From Acidobacteriota bacterium (GTDB taxonomy: Bacteria; Acidobacteriota; Terriglobia; Acidiferrales; UBA7541), in assembly GCA_023481105.1 (NCBI GenBank), contig JAMCWK010000136.1:1-64000 (forward strand): DNA of 64,000 bases, written 5' to 3'. The notes beneath the pieces are model-generated. The model worked only from the letters and a program-made list of their open reading frames with translations. It had not been told where the DNA came from and ran no database searches. Below are positions 42,220-51,360 of the stretch, piece after piece. Position 1 is the first letter of the stretch. Each line of letters starts with the position of its first letter. Made by a program: the position numbers and the translations under genes.

Positions 42220-44046
42220 TTACGATTGCGCGTGGCATTCGGGCGCAGGCGCGGGCTCTTCTTTTTCCGCGTACAGGCCGGCGATGAGTTCCCGGTAGCG
42301 CTCCGCGATGACGTGACGCTTGATCTTCATCGAGTAAGTCATGTCGCCGCCCTCAAAAGAAAAATCGTGGTCGAGGAGCGCGAACCGCTTGATCGTCTCG
42401 TACTGCGCGAGGTGCGCGGTGAGCCGCTCGACTTCCCCGCGGATCAATTCGCGCACCCACGGATGAGCGGCCGTTTCCGCGGGCCCAGTGAACCTGAGAC
42501 CTACTTCGCGCGCCTTGGCCCCCACCGCCGCGAAATTCGGCACGATCAGCGCGATGATGAAGCGTTGGCGGTCGCCCAGGACGATCGCGCCGGAGATGTA
42601 GGGGCTGGTGCGCAAGCGGTTTTCAATCGGCTGCGGTGCAACAAATTTTCCCGCTGCTGTTTTGATCAAATCTTTTTTGCGGTCGGTCACGTATAGAAAT
42701 CCGTCGGCGTCGAGGTAGCCGATGTCTCCTGTGCGCAGCCAGCCGTCGGCGGTCAGCACTTCGCTCGTTTCTGCTGGCAAGTTGTAGTAGCCCTTCATCA
42801 CGCACGGCCCTTTGACCAGGATCTCGCCATCCTCGGCGATACGCACGTCCACGTTTGCAATGGGCTTGCCCGATGCGCCGACGCGGTTCGCCAGCGGGCT
42901 GCTGGATGAAACGATGGGGGAAGTTTCCGTTAGCCCGTAGCCCTGGTACACGCGTATGTCCACCGACCAGAAAAATTCCAGGAGCTCCTTGGAAAGCGGC
43001 GCCGCGCCGGAAATAAATGCGCGCACGCGTCCGCCAATGCCGCGGCGGATTTTCGAAAACACCAGCCGGTTCGCGACGTGCCACTGCAATTTCAATAGCG
43101 GTGAAACACTCTCGCCGTACGCGCGCCACGGTACGCAGCGGCGCGCCACGTCTTCGGCCCACAGGTCCACCTTGCGCCGCAAGCCGGAAGTGGCTTTTTC
43201 GTGCGCCTTGATGTTTGCGTACACTTTTTCAAACACGCGCGGCACCGCGGCCACGATGGTAGGCCGCACTTCGCGCAACGCCGCGGCCAGGTGTTCGATT
43301 TTCCCCACGTACGCGATGGGCACGCCGTAAAAAAGATAACCGTAGTCCACGGTGCGTTCGTACACGTGGGCCAGCGGCAAAAACGAAAGGCCAATGTCGC
43401 CCGCCACCGGCTTCAATGTCTGAAATGAATCCACCGTGTTGGAAACGACGTTGGTGTGCGTCAGCATCACGCCTTTGGGCACACCGGTGGTGCCGGAGGT
43501 GTAAATGAACGTGGCGAGATCGTCACTTTTCACTTGCGCGGCGCGGCGGCGGTATTCGGCCACATCGGCTTCGCTGGCTGCAGCGATGAGCGCGTCATAG
43601 CGCAGAACATCCGGCGGAATTTCCGGCGGCGCCGCGCCGGCGATGAAATGCATGACTGCATTCGCTCGCTCGTGACAGCCCATCAACCGGCGCGACTGTT
43701 CTTCCCCAAACACAATCACTACTTTTGCGCCGCTATCGTTCAGGATGTAGGTGATGCGCTCCGGCGATTCGTTGAAGTAGATGGGCACATTGACGGCGCC
43801 GAGCCCGAGGATGGCGAAATCGGCGATGTGCCATTCCGGACGGTTGGTGGAAAAAAGTCCGACGCGGTCGCCGGCTTTTACGCCGAGGTCCGCGAGCGCT
43901 CGCGAAAGTCCCGCAATGCGCCGCAACACTTCGCGCGCAGAGATGCTTTCCCACGCATCGCCCACCTTGTGCAGCATCACCCCTTTGTCGGGCGGCTGGC
44001 GGTCCAACGAATCCAGCAGACTCTGTGGCAGCGTGGGATAGGCCAT
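42220..44046 (-). CDS. long-chain acyl-CoA synthetase (AMP-forming)
   Basis: A 608-residue ANL-family ligase that activates fatty acids to acyl-CoA through acyl-AMP. The P-loop-like TFIYTSGTTGVPKGVMLTH covers about 180-198, YQGYGLTETSP (about 340) and GWLRTGDIGYLDADGFLYVTDRKKDL (split; hinge Asp/Lys region) are the later core motifs, and a C-terminal lysine-bearing domain contains YSMKIKRHVIAERY. Length fits FadD/FACS15-type proteins. Start at ATG 44046 is the first with family-like sequence after it. It is divergent from hutU, with 82 bases between. Confidence 0.9.
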   Translation of the reverse strand: MAYPTLPQSLLDSLDRQPPDKGVMLHKVGDAWESISAREVLRRIAGLSRALADLGVKAGDRVGLFSTNRPEWHIADFAILGLGAVNVPIYFNESPERITYILNDSGAKVVIVFGEEQSRRLMGCHERANAVMHFIAGAAPPEIPPDVLRYDALIAAASEADVAEYRRRAAQVKSDDLATFIYTSGTTGVPKGVMLTHTNVVSNTVDSFQTLKPVAGDIGLSFLPLAHVYERTVDYGYLFYGVPIAYVGKIEHLAAALREVRPTIVAAVPRVFEKVYANIKAHEKATSGLRRKVDLWAEDVARRCVPWRAYGESVSPLLKLQWHVANRLVFSKIRRGIGGRVRAFISGAAPLSKELLEFFWSVDIRVYQGYGLTETSPIVSSSSPLANRVGASGKPIANVDVRIAEDGEILVKGPCVMKGYYNLPAETSEVLTADGWLRTGDIGYLDADGFLYVTDRKKDLIKTAAGKFVAPQPIENRLRTSPYISGAIVLGDRQRFIIALIVPNFAAVGAKAREVGLRFTGPAETAAHPWVRELIRGEVERLTAHLAQYETIKRFALLDHDFSFEGGDMTYSMKIKRHVIAERYRELIAGLYAEKEEPAPAPECHAQS

Positions 44047-44081
44047 AGCTACGGCGCTGACTGTATCGTAGGCCGCGTGAT

Positions 44082-44110
44082 TTGTGCAACGAAAGCCGTA
44101 AGGATAAGAT
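44082..44110 (+). promoter_or_regulatory. possible sigma-70-type promoter of hutU
   Basis: TTGTGC, a 17-base spacer and TAAGAT. The -35 hexamer is a weak match and the -10 is better. The hutU start codon lies 19 bases after the -10 hexamer. Confidence 0.4.
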
Positions 44111-44128
44111 GCGCATTGGAGAACGGCT

Positions 44129-45805
44129 ATGAGCAAACTGGCAACGGAAAACGGCGTCACCTATCAGCCGGTGCGCGCGCCGCGCGGCACGCAGATTTCT
44201 TGCAAGGGCTGGCAACAGGAAGCCGCGCTGCGCATGTTGATGAATAACCTCGACCCGGAGGTTGCCGAAAAGCCGGAAGAGTTGATCGTCTATGGCGGCA
44301 CGGGCAAGGCCGCGCGGAATTGGGCGTGCTTCCACGCGATTGTTGAATCGCTAAGAAAACTCGAAAACGACGAGACGCTGCTGGTGCAGTCCGGCAAGCC
44401 GGTGGGGATTTTCCGCACGCACGAACACGCCCCGCGCGTGCTCATCGCCAACGCCAACCTCGTCGGCCACTGGAGCAACTGGGAAAAATTCGGCGAGCTC
44501 GAGCGCGCCGGCCTGATGATGTACGGCCAGATGACCGCGGGAAGCTGGATTTACATCGGCACGCAAGGAATCTTGCAGGGCACCTACGAAACATTCGCCG
44601 CCGCCGCGCGCAAACATTTCGGCGGCAGCCTCGCAGGCAAACTCGTCGTCAGCGGCGGCATGGGCGGCATGGGCGGCGCGCAGCCGCTTGCAGCCACCAT
44701 GAACGGCGGCGCGTTTCTCGGCATTGATGTGGATCCCGAGCGCATCAAACGCCGCCTCAAGACCGGCTACTGCGACGTTATGGTCACCGATCTCGACGAA
44801 GCCCTGCGCATTCTGAAAAATGCCGTGCGCAAGCAAGAGGCCTCGTCCGTGGGCCTCGTCGGCAATTGCGCCGACCTGATTCCGCAAATGGCGCAGCGCG
44901 GCGTCGTGCCTGACCTGCTCACCGACCAGACCAGCGCGCACGATCCGCTCAACGGCTACGTGCCCAACGGCATGACGCTGGAAAAAGCGCTCGAACTGCG
45001 CCGCAAAAATCCCGGCGAATATCAGAAGCGCTCGCTCGACGCGATTGCCGCGCACGTTCGCGGCATGCTCGCGCTGCAAAAACTCGGCGCGGTGACTTTC
45101 GATTACGGCAACAACATCCGCACCTTCGCTTTCGAAAACGGCGTGAAGGACGCCTACGACTTCCCCGGCTTCGTGCCCGAGTACATCCGTCCGCTTTTCT
45201 GCGAAGGCCGTGGGCCGTTCCGCTGGGCCGCGCTTTCCGGCGCGCCGTCGGACATTCACCGCACCGACGAACTCGTCCTGCAAATGTTTCCGCACGACGA
45301 AATTCTCTGCCGCTGGATCAAGCTCGCGCAAAAGCGCGTCAAGTTCCAAGGGCTGCCCTCGCGCATCTGCTGGCTGGGCTACGGCGAGCGCGACAAATTT
45401 GGCCTGGCCATCAACGATCTCGTCGCCCGCGGCGAATTGCAGGCGCCCATCGTCATCGGTCGCGACCATCTCGATTGCGGCTCGGTGGCCTCACCCTTCC
45501 GCGAAACCGAAAAAATGCGCGATGGCTCGGACGCTGTCGCCGATTGGGCGCTGCTCAGCGCCATGCTCAACACCGCCAGCGGCGCAAGCTGGGTCTCCAT
45601 CCACAACGGCGGCGGCGTGGGCATCGGCTACTCGCAGCACGCCGGGCAAGTCACCGTCGCCGACGGCACCAAGGAAATGGCCGCGCGCATCGAGCGCGTC
45701 CTGAGCAACGATCCCGGCATCGGCGTCGCCCGCCACGCCGACGCCGGCTATCCCGAAGCCATCGCCTTTGCGAATAAGTCCGGCGTAAGAATTCCAATGT
45801 TGTGA
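44129..45805 (+). CDS. hutU: urocanate hydratase
   Basis: The second step of histidine degradation: urocanate plus water gives imidazolonepropionate, with tightly bound NAD+. The 558-residue length is standard. [31 protein letters not shown] (about 173-191), the [16 protein letters not shown] active-site region with its Asp/Ser, and the C-terminal [24 protein letters not shown] (split over about 480-505) are unmistakable. Clusters with hutI and ftcD downstream, but two unrelated genes intervene; hutH is not in the window. Confidence 0.96.
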   Translation: MSKLATENGVTYQPVRAPRGTQISCKGWQQEAALRMLMNNLDPEVAEKPEELIVYGGTGKAARNWACFHAIVESLRKLENDETLLVQSGKPVGIFRTHEHAPRVLIANANLVGHWSNWEKFGELERAGLMMYGQMTAGSWIYIGTQGILQGTYETFAAAARKHFGGSLAGKLVVSGGMGGMGGAQPLAATMNGGAFLGIDVDPERIKRRLKTGYCDVMVTDLDEALRILKNAVRKQEASSVGLVGNCADLIPQMAQRGVVPDLLTDQTSAHDPLNGYVPNGMTLEKALELRRKNPGEYQKRSLDAIAAHVRGMLALQKLGAVTFDYGNNIRTFAFENGVKDAYDFPGFVPEYIRPLFCEGRGPFRWAALSGAPSDIHRTDELVLQMFPHDEILCRWIKLAQKRVKFQGLPSRICWLGYGERDKFGLAINDLVARGELQAPIVIGRDHLDCGSVASPFRETEKMRDGSDAVADWALLSAMLNTASGASWVSIHNGGGVGIGYSQHAGQVTVADGTKEMAARIERVLSNDPGIGVARHADAGYPEAIAFANKSGVRIPML

Positions 45806-46107
45806 GTGGGACAAAACCTATGTCGGCTTTGGAGATTGGAATTTTCATTGCTTTCACTGGCTTCGCGGCTTTTCGCATGTTTCTCCTGAAGAAATTGCTT
45901 CAGGTGCCGGATCTTGCTCCGGTCCGTGGCGGTTTGGTACTTCGCCACTTCGCTTTGGCGATATTCTTTATGTGTATTGCGCTTCATGTCTATATTCCTT
46001 CTGACTGGAATGGCGTCTGGTTTGACTTAAGCGCGGTGTGTCTGCTTGCGTATGCACTTAGCTTTTTCGTCGTGTACTTTCAAAGGCATCGCCGGAAAAA
46101 GGCCTGA
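45802..46107 (+). CDS. small membrane protein, hypothetical
   Basis: About 95-101 residues with three hydrophobic helices ([39 protein letters not shown] and [15 protein letters not shown]) and a basic tail (QRHRRKKA). GTG 45802 overlapping the hutU stop or ATG 45820 may be the start; neither has a strong ribosome binding site. Its third-position base use is clearly less GC-rich than hutU or the NmrA gene. A REP-like hairpin follows its stop directly. Not recognised; possibly a recent insertion into the hut cluster. Confidence 0.5.
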   Translation: MSGTKPMSALEIGIFIAFTGFAAFRMFLLKKLLQVPDLAPVRGGLVLRHFALAIFFMCIALHVYIPSDWNGVWFDLSAVCLLAYALSFFVVYFQRHRRKKA

Positions 46108-46138
46108 CGAGTAGCACAGGCTTGTGGCCTGTGCTCGC
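46108..46138. repeat. REP-like palindrome, copy 1
   Basis: AGCACAGGC-TTGTG-GCCTGTGCT is a perfect 9-pair hairpin in GAGTAGCACAGGCTTGTGGC. Another copy lies at 48759-48786. It sits immediately after a stop codon and before the NmrA-like gene. Confidence 0.8.
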
Positions 46139-46182
46139 TGAAAGAGATGGTCAGACTGAAAGCTTGTCCTACGGGAGAATCC

Positions 46183-47070
46183 ATGTACGTCATCACCGGC
46201 GCAACAGGAAACACTGGAAAAGTTGTTGCTGAAACCTTGCTCGCAATAAGTGAAAAAGTCCGTGTCCTCGGCCGCAGCGCTGAAAAACTCCAGCCATTCG
46301 TCGCCAAAAGCGCCGAAGCCTTTGTCGCCGACGTGACCGACGAAGCGGCGCTGACGAAAGCCTTCTCCGGCGCGACGGCGGTGTACGCCATGCTCCCGCC
46401 GGACATGAAGGCCGAGGACATGCGCCAGCGCCAGCTTGGCCAGGCGCGCGCACTTGTCGCCGCAATCGGCAAGGCGGGCGTGAAGCACGTCGTGTTTCTG
46501 TCGAGCGTCGGCGCGCAAAACGCCGAGGGCTGCGGGCCGGTCAGTGGCCTCCACCACGTCGAGAACATGCTGAATAGCATCGCAGGAACAAACGTCCTCA
46601 GCCTCCGCCCGGCCTACTTCATGGAAAATTTTCTGATGCTCATCGGCATGATCAAGAGCATGGGCATGATTGGCGGCGTCATCAAGGCCGATGTTCCCCT
46701 CCCCGTCATCGCCACGCGCGACATCGGCCCGGTGACCGCCGAGGCGCTTTTGAAGCGCGGCTGGACCGGCCACGCCACGCGCGAATTGCTCGGCCAGCGC
46801 GACATCACCATGGCGGAAGCAGCAAAAATTCTCGGCGCAGCCATCGCCAAGCCCGGGCTCGGCTACACCGCGTTTCCCGGCTTCATGGCCAAACCCGCGC
46901 TGACGCAGATGGGCCTCTCGAAATCCGTCGCCGACGGCCTCGTCGAAATGTCCGAAGCCATCAACGACCGCCGCATGGTGCCGCTCGAAAAACGCGCGCT
47001 CGCCAACACCACGCCGACTTCCCTCGAATGGTTCGCGGAGCACGTCTTTGCCCCCGCTTTTTCCAAATAG
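46183..47070 (+). CDS. NmrA-like NAD(P)-binding protein (atypical SDR)
   Basis: A 295-residue protein with the N-terminal nucleotide motif YVITGATGNTGKVVAE (about 2-17), RVLGRSAEKL that could select NADP, and VKHVVFLSSVGAQ (about 101-113). There is no YxxxK catalytic pair, which suits the NmrA/HSCARG group of redox-sensing or quinone-reducing proteins. The ATG behind GGGAGAATCC was preferred to a frame starting 12 codons earlier. It lies within the hut cluster but is not part of the pathway. Function unknown. Confidence 0.8.
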   Translation: MYVITGATGNTGKVVAETLLAISEKVRVLGRSAEKLQPFVAKSAEAFVADVTDEAALTKAFSGATAVYAMLPPDMKAEDMRQRQLGQARALVAAIGKAGVKHVVFLSSVGAQNAEGCGPVSGLHHVENMLNSIAGTNVLSLRPAYFMENFLMLIGMIKSMGMIGGVIKADVPLPVIATRDIGPVTAEALLKRGWTGHATRELLGQRDITMAEAAKILGAAIAKPGLGYTAFPGFMAKPALTQMGLSKSVADGLVEMSEAINDRRMVPLEKRALANTTPTSLEWFAEHVFAPAFSK

Positions 47071-47097
47071 CTTACAGAAAAGTGCATATTTTTGTGC

Positions 47098-47126
47098 TTG
47101 ACTTTACGTCTTCAGCGCGCTAGAAT
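47098..47126 (+). promoter_or_regulatory. strong sigma-70-type promoter upstream of hutI leader
   Basis: TTGACT, exactly 17 bases, then TAGAAT. Transcription would start near 47133, about 375 bases before the hutI ATG, giving a long leader or a separate small transcript. Confidence 0.65.
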
Positions 47127-47508
47127 CGCCTGCGGCTTGTGTGCCGCTGCCTCATGCGTCCACAAACCAGTCCGCATTCAGCCCCGCTCTGGCCCGGCCA
47201 CCGGCATTCGGAGCAAGGGACGCACGCATCTCGCTCATTTGTGAGCCGATTTTTTGTTCTCGAAATTGACCTAGCGCCTTTTGTTTCAATCGCTTACGCA
47301 CTCTTTGGTGTTATGTTAACTCGCCAAAATGGGCTTATCCATTGTATTTTCAATAACCTGCGCACTCTTGTGCAAAATACCCAGGGGGGAGGGGGGGCTC
47401 CCAAGCAATATGTCGGGGCCTACGGGCGCTTCCGCCGGGCCAACTATGCGATTGCCCGGCTCGATGCCCTGCCCCGCTCGGATGGAATCCGAAGTAGAAT
47501 GACGCCGC
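47127..47508 (+). other. 382-base noncoding leader or small-RNA region before hutI
   Basis: This stretch is more A/T-rich in its middle than the genes around it. It contains GCTCA-TTTG-TGAGC followed by CGATTTTTTG (terminator-like), two related GCGCACTCTT/ACGCACTCTT motifs about 75 bases apart and a run GGGGGGAGGGGGGGCTCCC. Frames crossing it have no domain or ribosome binding site. It may be an attenuating leader, a small RNA or a dispersed intergenic element. Confidence 0.4.
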
Positions 47509-48777
47509 ATGTCTGAAGCGCTGCTCATCACCGGCTGCCGTCAGCTCGCAACGCTGCGTGGCCCCGCGCCGCGCCGCGGCAAAGCTCTGCGCGACCTCGG
47601 CATCATCAATGATGGCGCGCTGCTGATTCGCGATGGAAAAATCATCGCGGTCGGAACCCGCCGCGCTATCGAGCGCCGCAAAGATTCGCGCCGCGCGAAA
47701 AAATTCGACGTCGGTGGACGCGTCGTGCTGCCCGGCTTCGTGGACTCGCACACGCATCTCGTTTTCGCCGGCAATCGCGCCGAAGAATACGAGCAGCGAA
47801 TCAGCGGCGCGACGTACGAGCAAATCGCCAAATCCGGCGGCGGAATTCTCTCCACGGTGCGCAAAGTGCGTGCCACGGATGCCGATGCGCTTTATGCGCG
47901 CGCATCCAAGTGGTTGAACGATTTTGCTGCCCACGGCACTACAACGGTCGAGGCCAAGAGCGGCTACGGCCTCGACGCGTCCAGCGAGCTGAAAATTCTG
48001 CGCGTGCTGGCTGCGCTTCGTAAACATGCGCGGCTTGAAATTGTCCCGACGTTCATGGGCGCGCACGTGGTGCCGCCGGAATTCCGGAAACGTCCCGACG
48101 CGTACGTGAATTTGCTCGCGCACAAGCTGCTCCCCTATGTTGCCAAGGAAGGCCTCGCCGAATTCTGCGACGTCTTCTGCGACCGTGGCGCATTCACCGT
48201 CGAGCAGGCGCGTCTCATTTTGACGGCGGCTCGCGCCTGCGGCCTCGCTCCGCGCATTCACGCCGAGCAGCTTGCGCGCACCGGCGCCGCGCAGCTTGCC
48301 GTGGAGTTGCACGCGGCAAGCGCCGACCATTTGGAAAAAGTGAACGCCGCAGACATCCGCGCGCTGGCAAAGTCAGACGTCACCTGCACGCTCTTGCCCG
48401 GCTGCTGTTTCCATCTCGGCCTTGAACACTACGCGCCCGCGCGCAAATTCATTGATGCCGGCGCGATTGTCGCACTGGCCACGGATTTCAATCCGGGCAC
48501 GAGTCCGTCGCTGAATATGCAGCTGGTGCTCTCGCTCGCGTGCACGCAGATGCGCATGACGCCCGCCGAAGCCATCTGCGCAGCCACGATCAACGCCGCT
48601 TATTCCCTGCGCCGCGCCGAGCGCATCGGCTCGCTGGAAGTTTGCAAATTCGCGGACCTCGCTGTCTTCGACGTGGAGGACTTTCGCGAAATACCGTATT
48701 ATTTTGGAGTCAACCGCTGCTGGCTGACGCTGAAGAACGGAAAGCAAGTGTTTGAGCGGAGTAGCACAGGCTTGTAG
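47509..48777 (+). CDS. hutI: imidazolonepropionase
   Basis: The third step of histidine degradation: hydrolyses imidazolone-5-propionate to N-formimino-glutamate. The 422-residue amidohydrolase has metal ligands in GFVDSHTHLVFAGNR (about 75-89), VEAKSGYGLD, MGAHVVPPEF (His), IHAEQLARTG (His/Glu) and ATDFNPGTSP (Asp, about 325). The last residues SSTGL are encoded by the second REP-like palindrome, whose TAG serves as stop codon, so the natural C-terminus was probably altered. No strong ribosome binding site is seen before the ATG. Confidence 0.94.
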   Translation: MSEALLITGCRQLATLRGPAPRRGKALRDLGIINDGALLIRDGKIIAVGTRRAIERRKDSRRAKKFDVGGRVVLPGFVDSHTHLVFAGNRAEEYEQRISGATYEQIAKSGGGILSTVRKVRATDADALYARASKWLNDFAAHGTTTVEAKSGYGLDASSELKILRVLAALRKHARLEIVPTFMGAHVVPPEFRKRPDAYVNLLAHKLLPYVAKEGLAEFCDVFCDRGAFTVEQARLILTAARACGLAPRIHAEQLARTGAAQLAVELHAASADHLEKVNAADIRALAKSDVTCTLLPGCCFHLGLEHYAPARKFIDAGAIVALATDFNPGTSPSLNMQLVLSLACTQMRMTPAEAICAATINAAYSLRRAERIGSLEVCKFADLAVFDVEDFREIPYYFGVNRCWLTLKNGKQVFERSSTGL

Positions 48778-48786
48778 CCTGTGCCA
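48759..48786. repeat. REP-like palindrome, copy 2, overlapping hutI 3' end
   Basis: GCACAGGCT-TGT-AGCCTGTGC is a perfect 9-pair hairpin within GAGTAGCACAGGCTTGTAGC. It shares GAGTAGCACAGGCTTGT with the copy at 46108-46138. It lies across the hutI stop codon and ends 11 bases before the ftcD start. Confidence 0.85.
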
Positions 48787-48797
48787 TCGGAAAAAGT

Positions 48798-50333
48798 ATG
48801 AATCGAATTGTTGAATGCGTGCCGAATTTTTCCGAAGGGCGAGACGCCGCCAAGGTGGACGCGCTGGTGGACGCCATGCGCGCCGTGCCCGGCGTCTACG
48901 TGCTCGACCGCGAGATGGACGCCGACCACAACCGCTGCGTCATCACGCTGGCTGGCGAGCCGGACGCCGTTGCCGAAGCCGCGCTGCGCGGCGTCGGCAA
49001 AGCGCTCGAGCTGATCGACCTCACTAAGCACACCGGCGCGCATCCGCGCATCGGCGCGACGGATGTGGTGCCCTTCATTCCAATCGAAGGCGTCACCATT
49101 GATGATTGCGTGCATCTCGCCAAAAAAGTCGGCCGCGAAATCTGGGAGCGCTATCGCATCCCCATTTATTTTTACGAGGCCGCGGCGCAGCACCCCGAGC
49201 GCACAAACCTCGAAAACATCCGCAAGGGCCAGTTCGAAGGGCTCGCACAAGAAGTGTTGACGAATCCCGATCGCGCGCCCGACGTGGGCGAGCCGCGCCT
49301 GCATCCCACCGCGGGTGCGACGGTGGTCGGCGCGCGAAAATTCCTGATTGCTTACAACATCAACCTGAACACGCCGGACGTGGAAATCGCCAAGAAGATC
49401 GCCAAGGCCATCCGCTTTTCCACCGGCGGGTTGCGCTACGCCAAGGCGATGGGCGTGGACTTGCGCGCGCGCAACTTGGCGCAAGTCTCCATCAACATGA
49501 CCGACTTCGAGCAGACGCCGCTGCACCGCGTGTTTGAAATGGTGAAGCGCGAAGCGGAGCGCTACGGCGTAATGATTGTCGGCAGCGAAATTGTCGGGCT
49601 GATTCCCAAGCGCGCGATTGAGCTCACCGCGGATTTTTATTTGCATTTGGAAAATTTTTCGCCCATGCAAGTGCTGGAAAACCGTTTAGGGGCTTCGCTG
49701 TCCAACGCCGTGCCGTCCGGCGAGAGCGCGGGAAAACTTGCGGCACTCGCGCAGCCTTTTCTCGATGCGGTGGCGGAGCCTTCTGCCACGCCAGGCGGCG
49801 GCAGCGTTGCTGCGCTCGCCGGAGCGCTCGCGGCGAGCCTGGGACAGATGGTCGCGGGCCTCTCGCGCAAGAAGAAATCGCAAGCCGCATTTGTAGATCA
49901 GTTGAGCGCGGCCGTCGAAGAGCTGCGCGCAGCCGCCTCTGCGCTGGCGAATGCCATTGACCGCGACGCCGCTTCCTACAACGCTGTACTCGCCGCGTTC
50001 AAAATGCCGAAGGAAACTCCCGCAGAGCAAGCGCAGCGCGAGGACGCTATCCAGCGCGCCACCAAAGGTGCAGCCGAAGTGCCCATGCAGGTGGCAGAAG
50101 CCGCGCTGGCCGTTTACGAGCGTCTCGGGCAACTGGAATCCATTTCCGGCGCGGCGATGATTTCGGATCTTCGCGTCGGACGCTTGATGGCCGCCTCTGC
50201 GGTGCGCGGCGCGCTCGGGGTTGTGGCCATCAACCTGGAGTCACTGACCGATGCGGCCTATGCGGCGCAAATGAAAGCCAAGTCAGCGGATTTGGAAGCG
50301 CGGCTCGCTGGCAGTCCGGTGGCGGCAGAATGA
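48798..50333 (+). CDS. ftcD: bifunctional glutamate formimidoyltransferase / formimidoyl-THF cyclodeaminase
   Basis: A 511-residue fusion of two enzymes. Residues about 1-300 are the formiminotransferase: IVECVPNFSEGRD, the GEPDAV region, HTGAHPRIGATDVVPFIP (about 77-94) and NINLNTPDVEIAK. Residues about 315-505 are the cyclodeaminase: SATPGGGSVAALAGALAAS (about 329-347). Together they move the formimino group of N-formimino-glutamate to tetrahydrofolate and close it to methenyl-THF, releasing ammonia and glutamate. In many bacteria these are separate genes. It is 20 bases after hutI. Confidence 0.94.
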   Translation: MNRIVECVPNFSEGRDAAKVDALVDAMRAVPGVYVLDREMDADHNRCVITLAGEPDAVAEAALRGVGKALELIDLTKHTGAHPRIGATDVVPFIPIEGVTIDDCVHLAKKVGREIWERYRIPIYFYEAAAQHPERTNLENIRKGQFEGLAQEVLTNPDRAPDVGEPRLHPTAGATVVGARKFLIAYNINLNTPDVEIAKKIAKAIRFSTGGLRYAKAMGVDLRARNLAQVSINMTDFEQTPLHRVFEMVKREAERYGVMIVGSEIVGLIPKRAIELTADFYLHLENFSPMQVLENRLGASLSNAVPSGESAGKLAALAQPFLDAVAEPSATPGGGSVAALAGALAASLGQMVAGLSRKKKSQAAFVDQLSAAVEELRAAASALANAIDRDAASYNAVLAAFKMPKETPAEQAQREDAIQRATKGAAEVPMQVAEAALAVYERLGQLESISGAAMISDLRVGRLMAASAVRGALGVVAINLESLTDAAYAAQMKAKSADLEARLAGSPVAAE

Positions 50334-50370
50334 AATCGCGCACAACCCCGCGTCGCAGATCGGGTTCTAA

Positions 50371-51357
50371 ATGGTGATGCACAAACAAAAAACACTTCTG
50401 ACGGTGGTCGCGCTGGCACTTGCTCTGGCTGTGACGCCCATGCGCGCGACGGCCGGCACCGTGCAGCCGGATATCATCGGGCTTTTCCCGAAAGACGTCG
50501 GCGAATTCGCCTACGCGGATCTGAAATCCGCGCGGAAATTCGCATGGTACGCGCAACTCAAGGAACAGATGCTGCCCAGCCGCTTCCGGCAGTTCGAAGC
50601 GTTTCTGGCTTCCGCGGGGATTGATTCGGAGCGCCAAGTCAACGAAGTCGTTTGGGCCGTCACCGCGCCCACCGAGGAAACCAGCGAGCAGATTGTCGGC
50701 GTGGCCCTCGGGCAGTACGCGCCCGAATCCGCCGAAGCCTACTTCAAACAGCAGAAGCTCCCCACGGCAAAGTTCCGCGGCTATACGCTGTTTGCTTTCG
50801 GCAGCGGCGTAGGACCGGGCGACATTTTCTTCTTTTTCGTGGACTCCAACACCGCGGCGTTCGGCCATCGCGCGATTCTCGAAAAATTGATCGAAGTCCG
50901 CTACGGTGCCGAGGAAAGCCTGTTGCGCAACGACACAATGTATCCGCTGATTGAGGAAGTGAACGGACGCGGATTGGTGTGGGCCGTGCTCGACCAGGGT
51001 TACACACGGCTGGCCATGCAGCAATTGGTGCCCGAAGCGGCTCAGTTTCCCGAATCGCCCAAGCTCATCGCCAAGATGCGCGCCTTGACCATCTCCATTC
51101 TGGCGGACCGCGGAATTGACGCGCGCTTCCAGGCTGTGTGCGAAACTCCCGACGACGCCAACCTGTTTGCATCCCTGCTGCAGGCGGGTCTGCTCTACCG
51201 GCGCTATCAGGAAAATCCGAATAATCCGGACCTGGCGAAAACACTGGACGAAATCAAGGTGACGCCGCGCGGCGACCGCATGAATGTGCAGATGAATCTT
51301 TCCGAGGAAATGATGCAGGCGTTGCTGCGACGAAACACCTTTGCGGTGAAAATGTAG
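50371..51357 (+). CDS. exported hypothetical protein
   Basis: A 328-residue protein with a signal peptide (about 1-29: LLTVVALALALAVTPMRATAG). The rest is soluble, mixed alpha/beta, with GLFPKDVGEFAYADLKSARK, SGVGPGDIFFFFVDSNTAAFG and a C-terminal helix region. I do not recognise the family with certainty; similar secreted proteins of unknown function occur in Acidobacteriota. No ribosome binding site stands out. It is downstream of ftcD and convergent with the RsbW-like gene. Confidence 0.6.
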   Translation: MVMHKQKTLLTVVALALALAVTPMRATAGTVQPDIIGLFPKDVGEFAYADLKSARKFAWYAQLKEQMLPSRFRQFEAFLASAGIDSERQVNEVVWAVTAPTEETSEQIVGVALGQYAPESAEAYFKQQKLPTAKFRGYTLFAFGSGVGPGDIFFFFVDSNTAAFGHRAILEKLIEVRYGAEESLLRNDTMYPLIEEVNGRGLVWAVLDQGYTRLAMQQLVPEAAQFPESPKLIAKMRALTISILADRGIDARFQAVCETPDDANLFASLLQAGLLYRRYQENPNNPDLAKTLDEIKVTPRGDRMNVQMNLSEEMMQALLRRNTFAVKM

Positions 51358-51360
51358 GAT

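Noticed and set aside
47139-47516. A 125-codon frame in the hutI leader
   Set aside because: Includes the G-run as poly-Gly, has no ribosome binding site, and composition does not look coding.
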